Source: Hyphomicrobiales bacterium (lineage in GTDB: Bacteria > Pseudomonadota > Alphaproteobacteria > Rhizobiales > JAJFHR01). Taken from it: DNA of 41,656 nucleotides. Below the pieces are notes generated by a model, which saw nothing but the letters and a program-made list of their open reading frames with translations, searched no databases and was not told the origin of the DNA. Below, in pieces: positions 9,022-18,685 of this stretch. How positions within the stretch are numbered: position 1 is the first letter of the stretch; each line of letters opens with the position of its first letter. A program made the position numbers and the translations under genes. Location of the stretch: positions 1 through 41,656 of the forward strand of contig JAJFHS010000064.1 of NCBI GenBank assembly GCA_021775475.1. The letters are read 5' to 3'.

Positions 9022-9064
9022 CAACAAAGGTCGGCTGAAAATTCAGTCGGCCTTTGTTTTGTTT
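9022..9064 (+). terminator. Rho-independent terminator after degP
   Basis: ACAAAGGTCGGCTGA and TCAGTCGGCCTTTGT form a near-perfect stem with an AAAT loop, followed by TTTGTTTG. A second, smaller hairpin (GATTGCG...CGCAATC) lies between it and the degP stop codon. Confidence 0.85.
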
Positions 9065-9140
9065 GAAGATAGGGCGGGGTTTCATCGGTGAGAAAAACAA
9101 AACCCCAAATGCGTGCTTCGTTTAATCGAACCCACAAAAT

Positions 9141-9258
9141 TCGTCATCCTCGGGCTTGACCCGAGGATCCATAGCGCAGAGATTTTGAAAACAAAAATAA
9201 CGCCTTTTTGCCGGGAGAACTGAGGACTGGATCCTCGGGTCAAGCCCGAGGATGACGA
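9141..9258. repeat. Palindromic intergenic repeat, family C
   Basis: TCGTCATCCTCGGGCTTGAC at 9141-9160 continues CCGAGGATCC. Its exact inverted complement (GGATCCTCGGGTCAAGCCCG then AGGATGACGA) lies at 9229-9258, with about 58 bases between. Each 30-base arm is also self-complementary (CCTCGGGcttgaCCCGAGG). The element fills the gap between the degP terminator and serB. The same outer layout (GTCAT...ATGAC) is seen in the family B repeat, with unrelated inner sequence. Confidence 0.85.
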
Positions 9259-9284
9259 AGAAGGAGGGGTTGTGACCCGCTAAT

Positions 9285-10181
9285 TTAGCTTTTTAATTCA
9301 CTAGCTTTGTACCCTTGCAGATAGAGCAGGGCGGTGAGGTCGCCGTGTTTGATGGTGACGTCGGCCATTTTGGCTACTTGGGGTTTGGCGTGGTATGCGA
9401 CACCGATACCGGCCTCGGCGATCATGGCAAGATCATTGGCACCGTCACCAACGGCGATAACGTCTTCTTTCAGAAGGTCACGTTCGTCTCTGATTTTCCT
9501 AAGAGCGGCCAGTTTTGATTCGCGACCCAATATGGGCTGGGTCACGTCTCCGCTAAGCAGGCCATTTTCAAACTGGAGCGTATTGGCATCATTGAAATCA
9601 AATCCGGTCATTTTTGCGATGCGTTGGGTGAAATACGTAAATCCCCCCGAAATCAGGGCGCAATAAGCGCCGTTGGCGCGCATTGTGGCGACTAATTCTT
9701 TTGCTCCGGGGGTGAGAGTGATATGGCTTTCGAAAACCTCCCCCAACGCTTTTTGCGGCAGACCTTTGAGCAGGGCAACGCGGCGCAGGAGACTGTCTTC
9801 AAAGGCAAATTCACCGTTCATGGCTCTTGTGGTGATGTCAGCGATCTGGGATTTTAAGCCGAAAGCTGCCCCCAGTTCGTCGATGCATTCCTGGCCGATG
9901 ATGGTTGAATCCATGTCAGCTATCAAAAGGCGTTTGCGGCGATGGGCGCAAGGTTGTATTGCAACGTCTATGGCATTTCCCGCTACAACCTGTTGGGCAA
10001 CAGCAAGGACGACCTGCACGTCAAAGGGTTGGGTTTCGCCAACGGCAATGTCGCAGGCTATGTCCGGTGCCAGCCACTGAGGTTTTTGGGTGCAAGCAAC
10101 AGCAGAGGCTACTTCGGCTGCTATTGAAGCGGTAAGGACAGGGTTTTGCGGATTGGCGATGAGGGTGAGAATATATGTCAT
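9285..10181 (-). CDS. serB: Phosphoserine phosphatase
   Basis: This enzyme releases serine from O-phosphoserine, the last step of serine synthesis. The start at 10181 (MTYILTLIAN) gives a 298-residue protein; upstream in-frame codons to 10238 look non-conserved and run into miaA's leader. HAD-superfamily motifs are complete: the nucleophile D89-x-D91-S-T in LIADMDSTIIGQE, motif II SGGFTYF, a motif III lysine (RESKLAALRK), and motif IV GDGANDLAMI. The N-terminal ~80 residues form the regulatory ACT-like part usual in this family. It is divergent from miaA with only 38 bases between the starts. Confidence 0.95.
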   Translation of the reverse strand: MTYILTLIANPQNPVLTASIAAEVASAVACTQKPQWLAPDIACDIAVGETQPFDVQVVLAVAQQVVAGNAIDVAIQPCAHRRKRLLIADMDSTIIGQECIDELGAAFGLKSQIADITTRAMNGEFAFEDSLLRRVALLKGLPQKALGEVFESHITLTPGAKELVATMRANGAYCALISGGFTYFTQRIAKMTGFDFNDANTLQFENGLLSGDVTQPILGRESKLAALRKIRDERDLLKEDVIAVGDGANDLAMIAEAGIGVAYHAKPQVAKMADVTIKHGDLTALLYLQGYKASELKS

Positions 10182-10219
10182 GAAGAAGTGTTGCACTTTT
10201 ACAGAATTGAGTTGATTGA

Positions 10220-11149
10220 ATGAGCCCCAACGGCCCACGCGCCATTCTTATTGCAGGCCCGACGGCCAGCGGCAAGTCATCTGCGGCATTAAAACTGGCG
10301 CAGGCATGCAATGGTGTCATCATTAACGCGGATTCGATGCAGGTCTATCGCGAATTGCGCATATTGTCAGCGCGACCCGGCGCGGTCGACGAAACTATCG
10401 TGCCGCATTATCTTTATGGCTCAGTGCCAGCCGCTCAGGCTTATTCTACCGGAATGTGGGTGGCGGATGTGGCGCGCACGCTGGAAGCTGTGTGGAGCCA
10501 GGGTCGCACGCCCATAATTGTCGGAGGCACCGGTCTTTATTTCTATGCGCTTGAAAACGGTTTAAGCCCGGTTCCTGATATACCGGTCGAGGTTCGCGAG
10601 AAATGGCGAGAGAGGCTTGCGGTTGAAGGTGCCGCGCCGCTTTATGATGCACTGAAAACGCTGGATAGCTGCATGGCTGAGAAATTGAAGCCTAATGACA
10701 GCCAGCGCATTGTCCGCGCACTTGAGGTTAGGGAGGCAACGGGTGTGTCTTTAAGCGAGTGGCACGCGCGTGATCGCTCGACACCGGTGCTGGCGGGTGA
10801 GGGTATCGTTCGCCTGGTGGTGTCGGTAGAGCGTCAGGAGGTCTATCGTCGTTGTGACCAGCGACTGGACCTGATGGTGGAGGCTGGTGGTCTTGATGAG
10901 GTCAGGGATTTGCTGGCGCTAAAGCTTGATCCGCGGTTGCCAGCGATGAAAGCATTGGGCGTGCCGCAGTTGGGAGAATACCTTAAAGGGGATGTTGCGT
11001 TGGAAAAGGCGATCGAAAAAACCAAAACCGAGACCCGCCGATATGCAAAAAGACAACTGACATGGATAAAACGAAACATGATTTCGTGGAAACATGTAAA
11101 TGCGCAACAAATGGAAAGAATTATCAGTAGTAAATTGTCATTTATATAA
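10220..11149 (+). CDS. miaA: tRNA dimethylallyltransferase
   Basis: MiaA transfers a dimethylallyl group from DMAPP to A37 of tRNAs that read U-starting codons. At 309 residues it is of normal length. It starts with the P-loop LIAGPTASGKSSAAL (about 8-22), then ADSMQVYREL, GGTGLYFYAL (DMAPP/tRNA binding), NDSQRIVRALEV, and a C-terminal ETRRYAKRQLTWIKR tRNA-contacting segment. The serB<>miaA divergent pair followed by ilvB is the usual order in this bacterial group. Only a weak Shine-Dalgarno sequence is visible. Confidence 0.95.
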   Translation: MSPNGPRAILIAGPTASGKSSAALKLAQACNGVIINADSMQVYRELRILSARPGAVDETIVPHYLYGSVPAAQAYSTGMWVADVARTLEAVWSQGRTPIIVGGTGLYFYALENGLSPVPDIPVEVREKWRERLAVEGAAPLYDALKTLDSCMAEKLKPNDSQRIVRALEVREATGVSLSEWHARDRSTPVLAGEGIVRLVVSVERQEVYRRCDQRLDLMVEAGGLDEVRDLLALKLDPRLPAMKALGVPQLGEYLKGDVALEKAIEKTKTETRRYAKRQLTWIKRNMISWKHVNAQQMERIISSKLSFI

Positions 11150-11158
11150 AACTCACTG

Positions 11159-11187
11159 TTGACCGCTGCGCCATGACGGGATAATGT
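11159..11187 (+). promoter_or_regulatory. Candidate sigma-70 promoter for ilvB
   Basis: TTGACC at 11159-11164 and TAATGT at 11182-11187 are separated by 17 bases, just after the miaA stop codon and about 150 bases upstream of ilvB. I searched the intervening leader for a Val/Leu/Ile-rich leader peptide and found none, so attenuation is not supported here. Confidence 0.45.
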
Positions 11188-11341
11188 TCGCGCCCAGTGT
11201 ATGGTGTGCAATACGTTACAGAATTTTGGTCGAAAATTTCATTAAAAGTACATCTGTCCGCAATTCCAGGCATCTCGTGTCAGGCGTTAAGGGTTACACA
11301 TTGAAAACAACTACTATTTTGTCGAAGCCGGAGAATTAAAA

Positions 11342-13096
11342 ATGGCACAGGAAATGACAGGCGCACAAATCGTCATCAAGGCTCTGGTTGACCAGGGTGT
11401 CGAAGTGATTTTCGGCTATCCCGGAGGTGCTGTGCTGCCGATTTATGATGCGCTGTTTCAGCAGAATAAACTGCGTCATATTCTTGTGCGCCATGAGCAA
11501 GGTGCGGTGCATGCAGCCGAAGGCTATGCACGCTCCACCGGCAAGCCCGGCGTTGTTCTGGTAACTTCAGGCCCCGGTGCAACTAACGCGGTTACCGGTC
11601 TTACTGATGCTCTTTTGGATTCCATTCCCATTATATGCATTACCGGCCAGGTGCCGGCTCATCTGATTGGCAGCGATGCTTTTCAGGAAGCTGACGTTGT
11701 TGGAATTACACGCCCGTGCACCAAGCACAACTACCTGATTAAAGACCCGGACAAGCTTGCCAAAGCCATGCATGAGGCTTTTTACGTGGCAACCAACGGT
11801 CGCCCCGGACCGGTTGTCATTGATATTCCAAAAAATGTGCAGTTTGCCACCGCTAAATATTCCGCTCCTGACAATTCGGGCCATAAAACCTATCGCCCGC
11901 AGAAGAAGGGGGATCAACAGGCAATCCGTCAGGCGGTAGAGCTGATTTCAAAGGCCAAACGCCCCCTGCTGTACACTGGTGGCGGCATTATAAATTCAGG
12001 CCCGGTGGCGTCTAAACTGCTGCGTCAGTTTGTCAAGATTACCGGTATCCCGATTACGTCGACATTGATGGGTCTGGGGGCGTATCCCGCCTCGGGTAAA
12101 GAGTGGCTCGGCATGCTCGGCATGCACGGGACCTATGAAGCTAATAATGCCATGCATGATTGTGATGTCATGATCAATATCGGTGCGCGTTTTGATGACC
12201 GGATTACCGGTAGAATTGATGCGTTTTCGCCGGATTCGAAAAAAATTCACATCGATATCGACCCCTCGTCAATCAACAAAAACATCATTGTCGATATACC
12301 GATAATTGGCGATTGTGCCTTTGTTCTTGAAGAGATGATCCGTATCTGGAAAGCAAAATCCGCAAAGATTGACGAAACTGCGCTGAGCAAATGGAATGGT
12401 CAGATTGACGAGTGGCGGGCGAGCGAATGCCTGAGTTACGTCCAGGGCAAAGATATCATCATGCCGCAATATGCAATCGAGCGGCTGTATGAACTGACCA
12501 AAGACAAAGATACATATATCTCGACCGAAGTTGGCCAGCATCAAATGTGGGCAGCTCAGCATTATCACTTTGAAGAGCCCAACCGCTGGATGACATCGGG
12601 TGGTCTGGGCACCATGGGTTATGGCTTGCCCGCAGCTGTCGGCATCCAACTGGCGCACCCAAAATCGCTAGTGATTGATATTGCCGGTGAAGCCTCGGTG
12701 ATGATGAATATTCAGGAGATTTCAACGGCGATACAATATCGCCTGCCAATCAAGGTGTTTATTTTGAACAACCGCTATATGGGCATGATACGCCAGTGGC
12801 AGGAATTGCTGCATGGCGGGCGCTATTCCGAAAGTTATTCGGAAGCCCTGCCGGATTTTGTCAAGCTCGCCGAAGCGTTTGGCGGTGTTGGCATTCGCAC
12901 GGAAAAACCTGATGAGCTGGATGATGCCATCAAGGAAATGATTTCGGTTGACCGGCCGGTGATTTTCGATTGTCTGGTTGAGAAAAATGAAAACTGTTTT
13001 CCGATGATACCCTCAGGTGCTGCCCACAATGAAATGTTGATGGGGCCTGACGATGTTGAAGGCAGTGTTTCCGAAAAAGGCAAGGTTCTGGTTTAA
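11342..13096 (+). CDS. ilvB: Acetolactate synthase, large catalytic subunit
   Basis: This ThDP enzyme condenses two pyruvates (or pyruvate with 2-ketobutyrate), the first common step of valine/leucine and isoleucine synthesis. At 584 residues it has the three usual domains. The N-terminal PYR domain contains FGYPGGAVLPIYD and the catalytic Glu in RHEQGAVHAAEGYAR. A central FAD-binding domain follows (GARFDDRITG). The C-terminal PP domain has LVIDIAGEASVMMNIQE and ILNNRYMGMIRQWQ. In the usual GDG/GDA metal motif the Asp is Glu here (GEA), a conservative change. GGAG lies upstream of the ATG. The ilvH start follows after 2 bases, so the subunits are coupled. Confidence 0.97.
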   Translation: MAQEMTGAQIVIKALVDQGVEVIFGYPGGAVLPIYDALFQQNKLRHILVRHEQGAVHAAEGYARSTGKPGVVLVTSGPGATNAVTGLTDALLDSIPIICITGQVPAHLIGSDAFQEADVVGITRPCTKHNYLIKDPDKLAKAMHEAFYVATNGRPGPVVIDIPKNVQFATAKYSAPDNSGHKTYRPQKKGDQQAIRQAVELISKAKRPLLYTGGGIINSGPVASKLLRQFVKITGIPITSTLMGLGAYPASGKEWLGMLGMHGTYEANNAMHDCDVMINIGARFDDRITGRIDAFSPDSKKIHIDIDPSSINKNIIVDIPIIGDCAFVLEEMIRIWKAKSAKIDETALSKWNGQIDEWRASECLSYVQGKDIIMPQYAIERLYELTKDKDTYISTEVGQHQMWAAQHYHFEEPNRWMTSGGLGTMGYGLPAAVGIQLAHPKSLVIDIAGEASVMMNIQEISTAIQYRLPIKVFILNNRYMGMIRQWQELLHGGRYSESYSEALPDFVKLAEAFGGVGIRTEKPDELDDAIKEMISVDRPVIFDCLVEKNENCFPMIPSGAAHNEMLMGPDDVEGSVSEKGKVLV

Positions 13097-13098
13097 TT

Positions 13099-14683
<1,585 letters not shown>

Positions 14684-14717
14684 TTTTCGTTCAGCAATGA
14701 ACTCTTAAAACTGGTTC

Positions 14718-14750
14718 AAAGGCCCGCTTTTTTAAGCGGGCCTTTTTGTT
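14718..14750 (+). terminator. Rho-independent terminator after ilvC
   Basis: AAAGGCCCGCTT and AAGCGGGCCTTT form a perfect stem around a T-rich loop, followed by a T-run (TTTTTGTT). It closes the ilvBHC transcription unit. Confidence 0.92.
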
Positions 14751-14801
14751 ATGGTGAGGTTCAATTTATCTTCCAGAGTAGCAGGGTACGAACATGGGGC
14801 T

Positions 14802-14866
14802 CTGGGTACCCGCTTTCGCCGGTATGACAGTGTTGGCTTATTGTTCACACGCCAACGCATTTGGCA
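14802..14866. repeat. Palindromic intergenic repeat, family A (half copy 2)
   Basis: CGCTTTCGCCGGTATGAC followed by a spacer and then GTTCACACGCCAACGCATTTGG repeats, with substitutions, the right arm and trailing hairpin of the element at 1696-1760. The left arm of the palindrome is missing here. The shared part keeps both the spacing (27 + 35/36 bases) and the complementary CCAA...TTGG. Confidence 0.65.
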
Positions 14867-14888
14867 TTAAATACTATAGGAAAACCAG

Positions 14889-15800
14889 ATGAAATACACT
14901 TTCCATACCTGTGATGTTTTTACCGATGTGCGCTTTGGCGGCAATCCGTTGGCGGTGGTACTGGCAGCAGATGGGCTATGCAGCGATCAGATGCAAAGTG
15001 TTGCTCGGGAGTTTAATTTGAGCGAGACGGTTTTTGTCTTGCGTCCGCAGGATTTAAAAAATACTGCGAAGGTGCGTATTTTCACACCGCAGCGCGAGAT
15101 GCAATTTGCCGGACACCCAACAGTTGGTTGCGCGTGTCTGCTTGCCTCCTTGCTGGGCAACCAGCAAAATGATTTTGACGTTGAAATCAGATTTGAAGAA
15201 TTAGCAGGACTTGTCCCGGTTCGCGTTCAGGTTTCAAAGGGACAGTTTTCAGCTCAGTTTGTGGCTCCTGGTGTGCCGGAAATTATCACCCGCAACCTTG
15301 ATCCTTCCCTGATCTCCAAGGGCCTGTCTTTGACCATGGATGATATAGGGTTTGATTCTCATAAAGCTCAGGCAGTTTCGTCTGCTGGCAATGCACCACG
15401 ATTGTTCGTGCCGGTAAGAAGTCTCAAGGCACTGTCGGGAATAAAAATCTCATACCCTGCTTTTGGTGAGGCAAAAGCGTTGGTTGGGGCAAAGTCGATG
15501 GTTGCTTATACGCGTAGTGGTGTTGACAAAAATACAGATTTTTCGGTGCGGATGTTTGCGCCTTCCGGTGGGATACTGGAAGATCCTGCGACAGGGTCTG
15601 CTGCTGCTATGTTTCCAGAGCAAATTGCTGAATTTGAAGATTTGGCAGAAGGCGATCACAGCTGGCGTATTGAACAGGGCTATGACATGGGGCGACCCAG
15701 CCAGTTATTTCTTGAAGCAGACAGAACAAAAGCTAAATTTAAGGAAATCAGAGTGGCTGGCAGCGTTGTATTCGTTGCTTCGGGCGAGATTGAAATATAG
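14889..15800 (+). CDS. PhzF-family isomerase/epimerase
   Basis: This 303-residue protein has the PhzF fold (two diaminopimelate-epimerase-like halves). Family landmarks are TCDVFTDVRFGGNPLAVV at the start, the catalytic Glu in EFNLSETVFV (about residue 45), IFTPQREMQFAGHPTVG, and the mirror motif FAPSGGILEDPATGSAAA in the second half. PhzF itself isomerises a phenazine precursor. Most homologues, like this one with no phenazine genes nearby, have unknown substrates. It lies alone between the ilvC terminator and a small convergent gene. Confidence 0.85.
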   Translation: MKYTFHTCDVFTDVRFGGNPLAVVLAADGLCSDQMQSVAREFNLSETVFVLRPQDLKNTAKVRIFTPQREMQFAGHPTVGCACLLASLLGNQQNDFDVEIRFEELAGLVPVRVQVSKGQFSAQFVAPGVPEIITRNLDPSLISKGLSLTMDDIGFDSHKAQAVSSAGNAPRLFVPVRSLKALSGIKISYPAFGEAKALVGAKSMVAYTRSGVDKNTDFSVRMFAPSGGILEDPATGSAAAMFPEQIAEFEDLAEGDHSWRIEQGYDMGRPSQLFLEADRTKAKFKEIRVAGSVVFVASGEIEI

Positions 15801-15865
15801 GAAATATTTCTGTCACCAGCTGTGCATTCTACCAAGGAAACTGCACAACTGGTGTTATTGAAAGC

Positions 15866-16117
15866 TTATAGGGCGCCCAGTAATCCCAAAGCTTTATTCA
15901 GTGCAGCAACAGAGGCACCGTGTTTGCCAGCTTTGTGCATGGCTTCGCCTTTGGTGCGAAGAGATTTGACCTTGGCAAGATCAGCGGCACTCATTCCGGC
16001 CATCTTGACAGATAGTGCGGCATCAACCTTAGCCATTTGCAAAGGGCAACTGCCAGCTTGCGCGGTTGTGATGATAAAGACGGACGCCACGCCTGCTAAA
16101 ATAAGTCGTTTCAACAT
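15866..16117 (-). CDS. Small secreted protein of unknown function
   Basis: This is an 83-residue protein with a clear Sec signal peptide (LKRLILAGVASVFIITTAQA, cleavage near residue 21). The mature part begins with a single Cys and is Ala/Lys-rich and helical, with a repeat-like rhythm (MSAADLAKVKSL, KHGASVAALNKAL). GAGGAGAAAACAATT upstream of the ATG supports translation. I do not recognise a named family; small alanine-rich periplasmic proteins of this form are common in alphaproteobacteria. Confidence 0.65.
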   Translation of the reverse strand: MLKRLILAGVASVFIITTAQAGSCPLQMAKVDAALSVKMAGMSAADLAKVKSLRTKGEAMHKAGKHGASVAALNKALGLLGAL

Positions 16118-16371
16118 AATTGTTTTCTCCTCAATGGTAGATAAAGTTTGTTGATTGATCGGATTTTAAAGTAAGTAGCATAGGTTAATCTGCCAAATGC
16201 GGCAACAATGTGCTGGATATACTCGAAATTAGCGGCAGAATTTGACCGCCCTTTGTTGATTCAAATCGACGGGATTAAGTTAAGATTAATATTTGCACAG
16301 CAGAATTTACAAAAATTCAAACCTGCGCTAGTATGGGTGATCACCAACGGCGTTTTGAGCAGTTTTAAACC

Positions 16372-16509
16372 ATGACCACGCACAACATCATAGAACAGCC
16401 GATTGCAGCTTATGCCTGCCAATCCGCCGATTTGTGCGCAACGCTTTCGTTGAATGATGCGCCGATTTCAGGCCTGCAGATTGAACTCCTACTCCTTATC
16501 AGCCCCTAG
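16372..16509 (+). CDS. leuL: Leader peptide of leuA attenuator
   Basis: This 45-codon open frame begins at the ATG at 16372 and ends with ...IELLLLISP and a TAG stop at 16507-16509. It holds four consecutive leucine codons (CTC CTA CTC CTT at 16486-16497), with Leu also at several earlier positions. It ends 103 bases upstream of leuA. A run of codons for the pathway's end product just before the stop of a short peptide upstream of leuA is the standard picture of ribosome-mediated transcription attenuation. No good Shine-Dalgarno sequence is visible. Confidence 0.7.
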   Translation: MTTHNIIEQPIAAYACQSADLCATLSLNDAPISGLQIELLLLISP

Positions 16510-16560
16510 GCAGTAGCTGCTCCAATATTTAAGAGCACGTGTTTAGGGGAGATTTAGCAA
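16486..16560 (+). promoter_or_regulatory. Putative leuA attenuator fold
   Basis: CCCCTA at 16503-16508, which overlaps the stop of the leader peptide, is complementary to TAGGGG at about 16544-16549. Between them lie GCAGTAGCTGC (self-complementary) and AGCAC segments. A ribosome stalled on the Leu codons would mask the 5' strand and change which stems form. No classical T-run terminator is obvious, so the regulated step might be a weak terminator or an effect on translation. The mechanism is inferred. Confidence 0.45.
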
Positions 16561-16612
16561 AATTTAAAAACAGCTATCCGCTTAAACGGCGGTTTCATGA
16601 AGGATCAGGAAA

Positions 16613-18190
16613 ATGACAATTAAAGAGAATCAAAATTCGAACAGCGCCAACAAAGAACGCGTGGTGATTTTCGACACCACATTGCGTGACGGTGAACAAT
16701 CTCCCGGCGCATCAATGACGTTGGAAGAAAAACTGAAAGTGGCAAGCCTGCTCGATGAGATGGGTGTGGATATTATCGAAGCCGGGTTCCCCATTGCTTC
16801 CAACGGTGATTTTGAAGCGGTAACGGAAATCTCCAAAATCGTTAAAAATTCTGTGGTGTGCGGACTGGCGCGCGCGTCAAACAACGATATCGACCGCGCC
16901 GCAGATGCTCTGGTAGATGCAAAACAATCACGTATTCATACGTTTCTGGCCACTAGCCCGCTGCACATGAAATATAAATTGCAGATGGAGCCTGAACAGG
17001 TTCTGGAAAAAGTGGTTTCCAGTGTTACACGCGCACGCAAGTATACCGATAATGTTGAGTGGTCTGCTGAAGATGGCACGCGCACCGAGCATGATTTCCT
17101 GTGCCGTTGCGTCGAAGCTGCGATCAAGGCCGGGGCGACCACAATCAATATTCCCGACACCGTGGGCTACACCATGCCGGAGGAATATATAGCGTTGCTG
17201 GAAATGTTGCGCGATAGAGTGCCCGGTGCCGATAGCGTTATCTTTTCTACCCATTGTCACAATGACCTGGGCATGGCGGTGGCAAATTCGCTTGCCGGGG
17301 CCATGGCTGGTGCGCGCCAGATTGAATGCACAATTAACGGTCTGGGCGAACGTGCCGGTAATGCCGCACTGGAAGAAGTGGTGATGGCGATCAACACCCG
17401 CGCCGACATATTGCCATTTGCCACCAACGTTAACCCGGAATATCTGACGCGCGCCTCCAAACTGGTGGCGGCAGTGGCAGCCTTTCCGGTGCAATACAAC
17501 AAAGCAATTGTCGGCAAGAATGCTTTTGCCCATGAAAGCGGTATTCATCAAGATGGCATGCTGAAAAATGCCGAGACTTATGAGATCATGACGCCGGAAA
17601 GTGTTGGCCTTAAAGAAACCTCTTTGGTGATGGGCAAACATTCGGGCCGGGCAGCTTTTGCCGATAAACTTAAAAACCTCGGTTATGATCTGGGTGATAA
17701 TGCTTTTCAGGATGCCTTTCAACGCTTCAAGGAGCTGGGGGACAAGAAAAAGCACATTTATGATGATGATATTGTCGCCCTGGTTGATGACGGGCTGGCC
17801 ACTTCCAACGAGCGCATCAGGTTTTTGTCATTGCGTGTTGTCGCAGGTTCAGACGGGCCGTCGCAAGCTACACTCAGTCTGGAAATCGATGGTGAAACCG
17901 GTGAAACTACCGCAACAGGCGATGGCCCGGTTGATGCCTCGTTCAATGCAATTAAAACCCTGTTTGCGCACACCGCTACACTGGAGCTTTATCAGGTTCA
18001 TGCCGTGACATCGGGAACCGATGCACAGGCCGAAGTAAGTGTGAGGCTGGAAGAAGAAGGCAAACTGGTGACCGGGCGCGGCGCCCACACCGATACGCTG
18101 GTGGCATCCGTCCGCGCTTACGTAAGCGCATTGAACAAACTCCTGGTAAAACGCGAAAAAACCAAGCCTGTTTCGCTGATTGCCTCTTGA
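16613..18190 (+). CDS. leuA: 2-isopropylmalate synthase
   Basis: This is the first committed enzyme of leucine synthesis, condensing acetyl-CoA with 2-ketoisovalerate, whose precursor comes from IlvBH and IlvC encoded upstream. At 525 residues it has the catalytic TIM barrel starting FDTTLRDGEQSPGASMT (about 20-36). The metal-binding HCHNDLGMAVAN and the GLGERAGNAALEEVVMA segment follow, then GKHSGRAAF and the C-terminal LeuA regulatory/dimer domain (about 380-510), the site of leucine feedback. ATCAGGAAA precedes the ATG. Control by the upstream leader peptide is likely. Confidence 0.97.
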   Translation: MTIKENQNSNSANKERVVIFDTTLRDGEQSPGASMTLEEKLKVASLLDEMGVDIIEAGFPIASNGDFEAVTEISKIVKNSVVCGLARASNNDIDRAADALVDAKQSRIHTFLATSPLHMKYKLQMEPEQVLEKVVSSVTRARKYTDNVEWSAEDGTRTEHDFLCRCVEAAIKAGATTINIPDTVGYTMPEEYIALLEMLRDRVPGADSVIFSTHCHNDLGMAVANSLAGAMAGARQIECTINGLGERAGNAALEEVVMAINTRADILPFATNVNPEYLTRASKLVAAVAAFPVQYNKAIVGKNAFAHESGIHQDGMLKNAETYEIMTPESVGLKETSLVMGKHSGRAAFADKLKNLGYDLGDNAFQDAFQRFKELGDKKKHIYDDDIVALVDDGLATSNERIRFLSLRVVAGSDGPSQATLSLEIDGETGETTATGDGPVDASFNAIKTLFAHTATLELYQVHAVTSGTDAQAEVSVRLEEEGKLVTGRGAHTDTLVASVRAYVSALNKLLVKREKTKPVSLIAS

Positions 18191-18199
18191 ACCTCTATG

Positions 18200-18225
18200 G
18201 CCTCCTGTGTTCTATACACAGGAGG
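18200..18225 (+). terminator. Hairpin between leuA and tRNA-Lys
   Basis: CCTCCTGTG and CACAGGAGG form a perfect 9-bp stem with a 7-base loop just after the leuA stop codon. There is no T-run, so termination is possible but not certain. Confidence 0.4.
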
Positions 18226-18228
18226 TGA

Positions 18229-18304
<76 letters not shown>

Positions 18305-18353
18305 TTTTACGAAGTAAAAACAACAAGTTAGTAAGATTTATATTTTCAAAATT

Positions 18354-18358
18354 CCAAT
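18354..18358. repeat. Left 5-bp target-site duplication of the prophage (CCAAT)
   Basis: CCAAT immediately precedes the prophage terminus TGTAG. The identical CCAAT immediately follows the other terminus at 34867-34871. A 5-bp duplication is what Mu-type transposition leaves. Confidence 0.9.
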
Positions 18359-18374
18359 TGTAGCCCGGCGCGAT

Positions 18375-18408
18375 CTTTTGCACAAATATGTGCTGCCTTT
18401 TGCACACC
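18375..18408. promoter_or_regulatory. Left-end transposase-binding sites (two)
   Basis: CTTTTGCACAAA at 18375-18386 and CTTTTGCACACC at 18397-18408 lie 22 bases apart, just inside the prophage terminus. They match, in inverted orientation, three sites at the other end. By analogy with the R/L sites bound by MuA they are the probable transposase contacts. Confidence 0.7.
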
Positions 18409-18420
18409 AAAACTGTGTTT

Positions 18421-18684
18421 CTAACGGACTGGGCCGGGTCTTTTAGGCTCTTCTTGCCGCTCGTCTCTCCATTTTATGTGGTTTCGGGCATAGACAATCC
18501 ATAGCACCGCGTTCAATGGCACCAAGCCCCAAGTGGATGTTGTTATAATCCAGATCAACCAGAGGGCTTGATTGGCCAGACCAACCAGCCACGCTGATTT
18601 ATGCAGGTTTCCCGCAAGCAAAGTCATCCAGATCGTAATGCCTGACAACAGCCAAGGCAGGTAATCTCGTATTGTATCTGTCAT
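18421..18684 (-). CDS. Phage small membrane protein
   Basis: This 87-residue protein has about three membrane helices (WLLSGITIWMTLLAG, WLVGLANQALWLIWIITT and GLVPLNAVLWIVYA) and a basic, Pro-rich C-terminal tail. The NQALWLIWII and RNHIKW pattern recurs, as I recall, in small membrane proteins of phages and prophages with no known function. It is the last gene before the prophage end, directly following the cytosine methylase, in the accessory region where Mu-like phages carry DNA-modification genes. Confidence 0.7.
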   Translation of the reverse strand: MTDTIRDYLPWLLSGITIWMTLLAGNLHKSAWLVGLANQALWLIWIITTSTWGLVPLNAVLWIVYARNHIKWRDERQEEPKRPGPVR

Positions 18685-18685
18685 C

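Noticed and set aside
11188..11341. Attenuator leader upstream of ilvB
   Set aside because: The short frames there contain no cluster of Val, Leu or Ile codons and no terminator-like hairpin is seen.
16928..17755. A 275-codon minus-strand frame inside leuA
   Set aside because: It is the antisense shadow of a clear 2-isopropylmalate synthase, rich in His/Cys/Arg as such shadows are.
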